Position numbers and translations under genes: made by a program. From positions 1 through 37,021 of the forward strand of contig NZ_BDLU01000015.1 of the NCBI RefSeq assembly GCF_006538165.1: a stretch of DNA of 37,021 nt, given 5' to 3'. This DNA comes from Komagataeibacter diospyri. GTDB lineage: Bacteria; Pseudomonadota; Alphaproteobacteria; Acetobacterales; Acetobacteraceae. Positions 32,219 to 37,021 of this stretch are shown piece by piece. A model generated the notes under the pieces. It saw nothing but the letters and a program-made list of their open reading frames with translations, was not told the origin of the DNA and did no database searches. Position 1 is the stretch's first letter. Each line of letters begins with the position of its first letter.

Positions 32219-33136
32219 ATGTCCCTGACCCTTATGAATGCCCAGACCGCGATCGGTTCGATCGGCCGGCTGTGGGCGTCGGCTCCCGTGACCATTGGCG
32301 GGCTGACCCTGACCGGCATGGAGGTGCCGCACCTGATCCGCGATGGAGGCACACAGCAGGTTGCAGTCCACCGGTTACCCGGTGGCAACAAAATCATCGA
32401 CGCGGTAGGCAACGACCCCGACCGGCTGGAACTGTCGGGCACGTTTGTCGGCCCTACCGCCATTGAACGAGCGTGGATGCTCAAACAGATGCGCATTGCA
32501 GGCCAGCCTGTGGCCTTCATCGGAGCGGGGCTGTCGCTGCTGGTGCGCATCGTGCAGTATTCGTACGATTACACGCAGAAGGGCATCGTCATTCCCTACC
32601 GGCTGGTACTGGAACAGCCACCACAGGTTGCCAGTACATCCGGTGTGTCATCGGACCTGTCGGCGCTGGTGGGGGATGACGCGGGGTCCGCCCTGTCCGG
32701 TATCACCGGCGCGCTGGATGATGTCTCGACCATCGCGGGCAACATTACGGGCCAGCTTTCAACCGTCATGGCGCAGGTCACGCCCGTTGCCGACATGACG
32801 GGCGCGGGTGGGGTGTTTGCAGGTGTGCAGGATCAGCTCGGCATGGTCGGCGGCCTGTCGGGGGCCGGGGTCAATCTGGCATCCGCGCCCGACAGTGCGG
32901 CCAGTGTCATATCCGGGCTGGAAGCATCGGGCGCAGGCCTGACCACGGCCATTGGCTGCAGCGGCGCCAACCTTGAATCCATCTCGCCCACCAACGCCGC
33001 CAGTCTGTCGACCCTGACCCAGAACGCGCAGCTGCACACCGCGTCGGTCACGGCTGGCGCGCTGGTCAACCGGGCCTATGCCAACACGCTTTTGGCCACC
33101 AGCGGCACGCAGGACGGCCCGCTGGTCACGCCGTGA
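32219..33136 (+). CDS. Baseplate/tail hub protein, gpN (Mu gp43)-like
   Basis: The 305-residue product starts at ATG 32219 (MSLTLMNAQTAIGSIGRLWA) after GAAGGGGAAG. A beta-rich N-terminal domain (VTIGGLTLTGMEVPHLIRDG, DRLELSGTFVGPTAIERAWM, VRIVQYSYDYTQKGIVIPYR; to about residue 140) resembles the LysM-like/DNA-circulation N-terminal domain family used as the tail distal or hub-adaptor protein. The rest is Ala/Gly/Ser/Thr-rich and mostly helical or disordered. The gene order before tail-X and gpD agrees with this role. The assignment is by position and pattern. Confidence 0.65.
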   Translation: MSLTLMNAQTAIGSIGRLWASAPVTIGGLTLTGMEVPHLIRDGGTQQVAVHRLPGGNKIIDAVGNDPDRLELSGTFVGPTAIERAWMLKQMRIAGQPVAFIGAGLSLLVRIVQYSYDYTQKGIVIPYRLVLEQPPQVASTSGVSSDLSALVGDDAGSALSGITGALDDVSTIAGNITGQLSTVMAQVTPVADMTGAGGVFAGVQDQLGMVGGLSGAGVNLASAPDSAASVISGLEASGAGLTTAIGCSGANLESISPTNAASLSTLTQNAQLHTASVTAGALVNRAYANTLLATSGTQDGPLVTP

Positions 33137-33148
33137 CAGGAGCCAGAC

Positions 33149-33358
33149 ATGCCAACCACGATCAAGGTCACGGCCAATGATATTTCCCTGTATCATGTGG
33201 CGGCAAAGCAGCTGGGCAATGCCGCGCAATGGTGGCGCATCGCGCGGCTGAACGACATGGACGACCCTGACCTGTCGGCTTTCACAACGCCAGTCAGTCT
33301 TATTCTGCCTGCCACTGACGCGTCACAGGACAGTGGCGTGCCGGGGGTGACGGCATGA
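33149..33358 (+). CDS. Small tail protein, gpX/LysM-like
   Basis: The 69-residue product starts at ATG 33149 after AGGAGCC, 12 bases past the previous stop. The segment ISLYHVAAKQLGNAAQWWRI followed by ARLNDMDDPD is a LysM-type helix-turn as in phage tail protein X, which sits between gpN/U and gpD. It overlaps the gpD gene by four bases (ATGA), so the two are coupled. Confidence 0.8.
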   Translation: MPTTIKVTANDISLYHVAAKQLGNAAQWWRIARLNDMDDPDLSAFTTPVSLILPATDASQDSGVPGVTA

Positions 33359-34515
33359 GCGGGAGCCTGAACACCACCCCATCCACGCCGTCCGTATGGC
33401 GCATGCCACGCGCGCGCGTGCTGGTGAACGGGGTCGAGCGCGCAGAAACCGGTCTGGAACAGTTTACCCTGACCCGCACGCGCTACAGCCGCGCCGATAC
33501 GCTGGACATGACGCTGGCGGTGGACCGGACACACATTCCCTCAGGCGGGCTGTGGTTCGACCTGCAACCGGTGGGGGAGGGCGAAACACTGCCCGATATC
33601 GACATTGCGGTGCAGATGCGGGACGTGGCACAGGCTGGCGCGCAGTGGGTGACGATGTTCCGTGGCATCGTGGACCATGCGGGTCTCAGCCCCGCCGCGA
33701 CATCGGTACAGGTGCAGTGCCGCGACTACCTGGCAAAACTGCTGGACATGCGGGTGCGTGACGGGTGGATGAACATGACCGGGGCCGACGTGGTCCGCGC
33801 CATGATTACGGCAGCGGGCCTTACGCCCGATGTCACCATGACCGACGGCATGGTGGGGCAGTTCTGGCAGGTGGAACACAAGTGCGCATCCGCTGCCACC
33901 CACAGTCGGTTCCAGACCGCGTTCGACCTGGCCCGCACCATGGCCACCATGGCCGGGTGCGACCTGTATGCCAATGACACCACCATTGTCTGCGCGCCAT
34001 ACCCGACCGCCACCACGGCAAATACCCATGTGCTGGATTATGCCGACAGTGGTCCCGACACGCCTGTCGCCATGGGGGCATACGGCCTGCATTTCGCACG
34101 GGATTATCAGGTGGGGCGTGGCGTGATCGTGCATGTCATGAGCTGGGACAGCCGCCAGCGCACGCGGGTTGAGTATTACTGGTCCGCAGGCGGCGGCGGT
34201 ACCACGCCCGGTGACAACACGGGCACGGTGCACAGCTTTGCCATGCCCGGGGCACGGCTGGATGACCTGAAGCTGATCGCGCGGCAGAAATATAACCAGA
34301 TCACGGCGCACGCACGCACCATAACCGGGCAGATACCTGGGCGCGTCACGCTGGCTCCGCGCGACTTCATGCGCCTGACCGGCACGGGCACGACATGGGA
34401 CGGCACGTTGGATGTGGACGCCGTGACCAGCAGTTTTTCATGGCAGGGCGGCTTTGCCCAGCACGTCACCCTGCGCGCGCGCAGCACCACACAGGAAGGG
34501 GAAACGGATGGCTGA
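33355..34515 (+). CDS. Baseplate hub protein, gpD-like (late control D)
   Basis: The 386-residue product has a barrel-type N-terminal domain (PRARVLVNGVERAETGLEQF; DTLDMTLAVD), an insert containing VQVQCRDYLAKLLDMRVRDG, and the family's typical MTGADVVRAMITAAGLTP helix region. The C-terminal barrel ends ARQKYNQITAHARTITGQIP and GRVTLAPRDFMRLTG. It forms the trimeric hub joining tube and spike, equivalent to T4 gp27. Coupled start (ATGA) with the tail-X gene and an 8-base overlap with the spike gene show co-translation. Confidence 0.82.
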   Translation: MSGSLNTTPSTPSVWRMPRARVLVNGVERAETGLEQFTLTRTRYSRADTLDMTLAVDRTHIPSGGLWFDLQPVGEGETLPDIDIAVQMRDVAQAGAQWVTMFRGIVDHAGLSPAATSVQVQCRDYLAKLLDMRVRDGWMNMTGADVVRAMITAAGLTPDVTMTDGMVGQFWQVEHKCASAATHSRFQTAFDLARTMATMAGCDLYANDTTIVCAPYPTATTANTHVLDYADSGPDTPVAMGAYGLHFARDYQVGRGVIVHVMSWDSRQRTRVEYYWSAGGGGTTPGDNTGTVHSFAMPGARLDDLKLIARQKYNQITAHARTITGQIPGRVTLAPRDFMRLTGTGTTWDGTLDVDAVTSSFSWQGGFAQHVTLRARSTTQEGETDG

Positions 34516-35185
34516 CACACGCATGATCGCAGCCAGCATGGCCGGCACGCTGGCACAGCCCCGCTTCGGGCTGGTCAGCGCAGTGGACCCGGTAAACCAT
34601 GCGGTCAAGGTGCTGGTCCAGCCATCGGACATCGAAACCGGATGGTTGCCCTATGCCGCCCTGCAGGTCGGCAGCCTGCGCATTGCCTGCCCACCCGATA
34701 TCGGCGCGCATGTGCTGATGGTGCCGATCGAAGCCGATGCCGAACACGGCGTTGCCGCCTGTCCGATCTATGACGCGGTGATGATGCCCCCCATATCCCC
34801 CGCCACTGGCAAAGCAGCCCAGCCGGGCGAACTGCTGGTTGTGGCGGGCACGGGCGCACCACCGGCCAGTGGTGGCGCGGCACCGGGCACACCCGCTGGG
34901 AACGCGCCATGGTGGCACCTGACCGTGGACGCGATCCACAGCGGAGCGGGCGACACGACCGAGACGCTGAACAGTGACGGCAAAACGTGGCAAGTGGGTA
35001 GTGTCGGCATGATACTGGACAGCAGTGGCCTGTCCATCACCGGCGGGTCCATCACGACCGACAGCGACATCACGGCACAGGGCACGATAACCGGCCAGAC
35101 GGACGTGAAGGCCGCGGGCATTTCGGGCAACAGCCACACCCACCCGGTCACGGATGCGCCAGGCACGACGGGGAAACCACAATGA
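34508..35185 (+). CDS. Baseplate spike protein, gpV-like
   Basis: The 225-residue product starts at ATG 34508 inside the end of gpD. It has an OB-fold domain (ARFGLVSAVDPVNHAVKVLV-like, GWLPYAALQVGSLRIACPPD, HVLMVPIEADAEHGVAACPI). It then has a beta-helical shaft (GMILDSSGLSITGGSITTDS, DITAQGTITGQTDVKAAGIS) and a tip with HTH (His210, His212 in NSHTHPV). In P2 gpV and Mu gp45 the analogous tip motif binds iron to make the membrane-piercing point. It overlaps gpW by four bases. The first motif is quoted approximately (actual text QPRFGLVSAVDPVNHAVKVL). Confidence 0.82.
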   Translation: MADTRMIAASMAGTLAQPRFGLVSAVDPVNHAVKVLVQPSDIETGWLPYAALQVGSLRIACPPDIGAHVLMVPIEADAEHGVAACPIYDAVMMPPISPATGKAAQPGELLVVAGTGAPPASGGAAPGTPAGNAPWWHLTVDAIHSGAGDTTETLNSDGKTWQVGSVGMILDSSGLSITGGSITTDSDITAQGTITGQTDVKAAGISGNSHTHPVTDAPGTTGKPQ

Positions 35186-35544
35186 GCACACTCTCCCATA
35201 CCATGGGCGGTGACCTGGACCTGTCGGCCACGGGTGGCGTAGCCATTGTCACAGGGGCAGATCAGACCCGGCGGGCGCTGCTGCGTCGGCTATGCACCAA
35301 TGCGGGGGCCTATATCTGGCAACCCGATTATGGCGCGGGGCTGCCCGCGCGTGTCGGGACGGTCATGGACGAAGCCGGCATCCGCGCCCTTGTGCTGGAA
35401 CAGGTGCAGGATGAAGCGGGGGTGGACCAGACACAGCCCGTAACCGTGACGGTCACCAGCCCGAAAACCGGGGCCTGCCTGCTGGCCATATCCTACACCG
35501 ATGCCACGACCGGTGCGGTGCAGGAACTGGCGCTGACAACGTAA
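35182..35544 (+). CDS. Baseplate wedge protein, gpW-like
   Basis: The 120-residue product resembles T4 gp25/P2 gpW/Mu gp46. It begins MSTLSHTMGGDLDLSATGGV, has VTGADQTRRALLRRLCTNAG, AYIWQPDYGAGLPARVG, and ends with beta strands TVTVTSPKTGACLLAISYTD. The helical DQTRRAL region and the YGAGLP turn are family-typical. It nucleates sheath assembly at the baseplate. It is translationally coupled to the spike gene through ATGA. Confidence 0.82.
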   Translation: MSTLSHTMGGDLDLSATGGVAIVTGADQTRRALLRRLCTNAGAYIWQPDYGAGLPARVGTVMDEAGIRALVLEQVQDEAGVDQTQPVTVTVTSPKTGACLLAISYTDATTGAVQELALTT

Positions 35545-35929
35545 TCCTTACGAAACCGGCCGGGAATCCTGATTTTCATGCTGGTCGGGACGTGCCTGTC
35601 CTCCATCAGGAAAATCACACCCCAGCCTTCGCCCATGCCGAGGCACGAACGGTCCAGTCCCGGTCGCGCCCATCCGTCTGGCCGGATAGCACCATGTCGC
35701 GCAGGATGTCCCGGCATCATCCGGACATACTCCGCCATTGCACAAACCGGTCCTGAATGACCGGGACAGCCACCACCGACATTCCGGGCGCATGTAACGC
35801 CAGTGCTGGCATGGACAGGTCAGACACCCGACACATATTTCCCGCGACAGGGGAAGACAGTCATCCAGTCCCGTATGCGGATTTCAGGAAAACACAGGGT
35901 TCATCCCACAACCACAACGGAGAGTCCGG
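35545..35929. other. 385-bp gap between gpW and gpJ
   Basis: Baseplate genes W and J are normally adjacent, so the gap is unusual. Frames here are short and on both strands. A 23-codon piece on the minus strand at about 35620-35690 reads naturally (DMVLSGQTDGRDRDWTVRAS) but has no good start, and may be a remnant. The final bases contain CGGAGAG, the ribosome binding site of gpJ. Confidence 0.45.
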
Positions 35930-37021
35930 GTGGCCATCACCTTCCAATCCTTCAAGACCACGCTGGGCAACATGGTTGCCAGCGCACAGGGCGCATGTCC
36001 TTCCCTGCTGGACCTGAATGTCGGCTCACCCGGTCGCGCCATGCTTGAAGCCGTGGCGGGGCTGGGGCTGTGGTTCCAGTTCATTGCCCTGCAGATCCTC
36101 TCGCGCACGCGGCTTGCCACATCCATCGGGTCGGATGTGGACAGTTTCGTGCAGGATTTCGGCCTGTCACGTGAACCGGGGACAGCGGCGACCGGCACCG
36201 TCACCCTGACATCGTTCACGCCGTCCAGCCAGTCCGCCACCATTGCGGTGGGCGCCACGGTCAAGACGGCGTCGAACCTGATTTATGACGTGGTGGAGGA
36301 CAGCACGAATGCCGCCTGGTCGGCAGCCGACAGCGCCTATGTCCGGCCAGCGGGCACGGCGTCCATCACCGTGCCAGTCCAGTGTGAGACGACGGGCGCA
36401 ACCGGCAACGTCGCGGCGGGTGCCATCTGCCTGCTGGGCACGGCGGTTGCGGGCATTGATACGGTCACGAATGCCGCGGCCCTGACCAATGGCAGCGATG
36501 GCGAGACGGATGCGGCCCTGCGCACGCGCTTCGTGGCCTATATCAACAGCCGGTCCAAGGCGACGGTGGCGGCAATCGAGAACGCGGTAACGGATGTTTC
36601 CGCCGACCTGATCTATCAGGTAGTGGAGAACGTGGACACGTCTGGCGCAGTGCTGCCCGGCAACGTGGTGGTCTATGTTGATGACGGATCGGGCGACGTG
36701 TCCGACAGCGTGATTGATGAAGTCTATACCGCCGTGGACGATGTGCGCCCGGCGGCGGTGTCCATTCAGGTGGTGCGTCCCAATGTGGTGCGGCCGCCCG
36801 TGACCATGACCATCAGCGTAAACAGCACTGGAAACCTTGCCACGATCGAGGCCACGATCAGCACCAACATCGCAACCTACCTCAATGGCCTCGCCATCGG
36901 GGATGCGGCCAGTTACTCGCGCCTGATCCAGATTGCCTATGCGTCCAGCACGTCCGTCACCAACGTGACCGGGGTCACGCTGTCCGGCGGCACGGTGGAC
37001 CTGCCTGCAATAACCGGCACG
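35930..37021 (+). CDS. Baseplate protein gpJ-like (Baseplate_J), partial at window edge
   Basis: Open from GTG 35930 to the window end (364 codons, no stop). It begins VAITFQSFKTTLGNMVASAQ, followed by a helical dimerisation region (GRAMLEAVAGLGLWFQFIAL, QILSRTRLATSIGSDVDSF). Then come the gp6/J-like repeats: AATGTVTLTSFTPSSQSATI, VPVQCETTGATGNVAAGAIC, ALTNGSDGETDAALRTRFVA, IENAVTDVSADLIYQVVEN and NVVVYVDDGSGDVSDSVIDE. It forms the iris-like wedge ring of the baseplate (T4 gp6, Mu gp47). The GTG start follows GGAGAG by five bases. Typical members are about 350-450 residues, so little is missing. Confidence 0.85.
   Translation, partial: MAITFQSFKTTLGNMVASAQGACPSLLDLNVGSPGRAMLEAVAGLGLWFQFIALQILSRTRLATSIGSDVDSFVQDFGLSREPGTAATGTVTLTSFTPSSQSATIAVGATVKTASNLIYDVVEDSTNAAWSAADSAYVRPAGTASITVPVQCETTGATGNVAAGAICLLGTAVAGIDTVTNAAALTNGSDGETDAALRTRFVAYINSRSKATVAAIENAVTDVSADLIYQVVENVDTSGAVLPGNVVVYVDDGSGDVSDSVIDEVYTAVDDVRPAAVSIQVVRPNVVRPPVTMTISVNSTGNLATIEATISTNIATYLNGLAIGDAASYSRLIQIAYASSTSVTNVTGVTLSGGTVDLPAITGT

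Larger units (their letters stand above)
14466..37021 (+). mobile_element. Late region of a contractile-tailed prophage (right end outside the window)
   Basis: Packaging, head, tail and baseplate genes run rightward in the usual order: terS, terL, portal, scaffold, capsid, connectors, sheath, tube, gpG/GT, tape measure, gpN/D/V/W/J. The left limit is arbitrary, set at the end of the hypothetical gene. No integrase, attachment site or early genes are seen here; the repressor at 4779-5747 may or may not belong to it. Confidence 0.85.

Noticed and set aside
1..37021. tRNA, rRNA or attachment-site search
   Set aside because: No cloverleaf with a GGTTCGA-type arm and acceptor stem was found; one GGTTCGAA match at about 2516 is inside the dioxygenase gene. 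No integrase or direct-repeat pair suited to att sites was seen.

Overview
The window is about 37 kb of GC-rich DNA from what looks like an acetic acid bacterium (Acetobacteraceae). Komagataeibacter or a close relative is my best guess. The basis is codon and base composition, degraded IS5-type elements, and a family of AT-rich palindromic repeats that I remember from that group; I could not check the assignment. The left 14.4 kb is chromosome-like. The right 22.5 kb is the late (packaging, head and tail) half of a contractile-tailed, myovirus-like prophage that continues past the right edge.

Left part: a truncated IS3-type orfA is cut by a frameshifted IS5/IS427-like element (121-903), whose right end also replaces the last codons of an EcsC-family gene. 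Then come an unrecognised CDS, a leftward YceI + DOPA-dioxygenase-like pair and a small secreted protein. A leftward CI-type repressor (tandem HTH plus S24 domain) faces three operators of the form TGGGA-N4-TCCCA. After a leftward exported amidohydrolase come a rightward phage-like DUF6456-type gene, a DMT transporter with a 92-residue tail holding 32 histidines, a nitrilase-family amidase translationally coupled to an APC permease, and an unrecognised two-part protein. An IS5-family transposase fragment marks the border of the late region.

Right part, in order: terS, terL, a broken peptidoglycan hydrolase, portal, scaffold, major capsid protein, two head-tail connector-type proteins, a probable tail-completion protein, sheath, tube, gpG/gpGT tail chaperones joined by a -1 frameshift at A-AAA-AAC, a short gene in the tape-measure position, then gpN-like, tail-X-like, gpD, gpV (spike), gpW and the start of gpJ. 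The order is that of Mu/P2-type tails. Baseplate genes overlap by 4-8 bases, as expected for one polycistronic message.

The late cluster is heavily interrupted by non-structural material: an antisense DUF2726 gene (17687-18313), a bicupin gene and two AT-rich small secreted-protein ORFs between scaffold and capsid, a 48-codon antisense gene between sheath and tube, and an antisense TauE/SafE permease between tape measure and baseplate. Intrinsic-terminator-like hairpins lie just upstream of terS, capsid and tube. At least nine copies of the palindromic repeat are scattered over the window, six of them in prophage gene junctions. No integrase, replication gene, attachment site, tRNA, rRNA or CRISPR array was seen. 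The broken lysin and the cargo suggest a prophage that is decaying or being domesticated.
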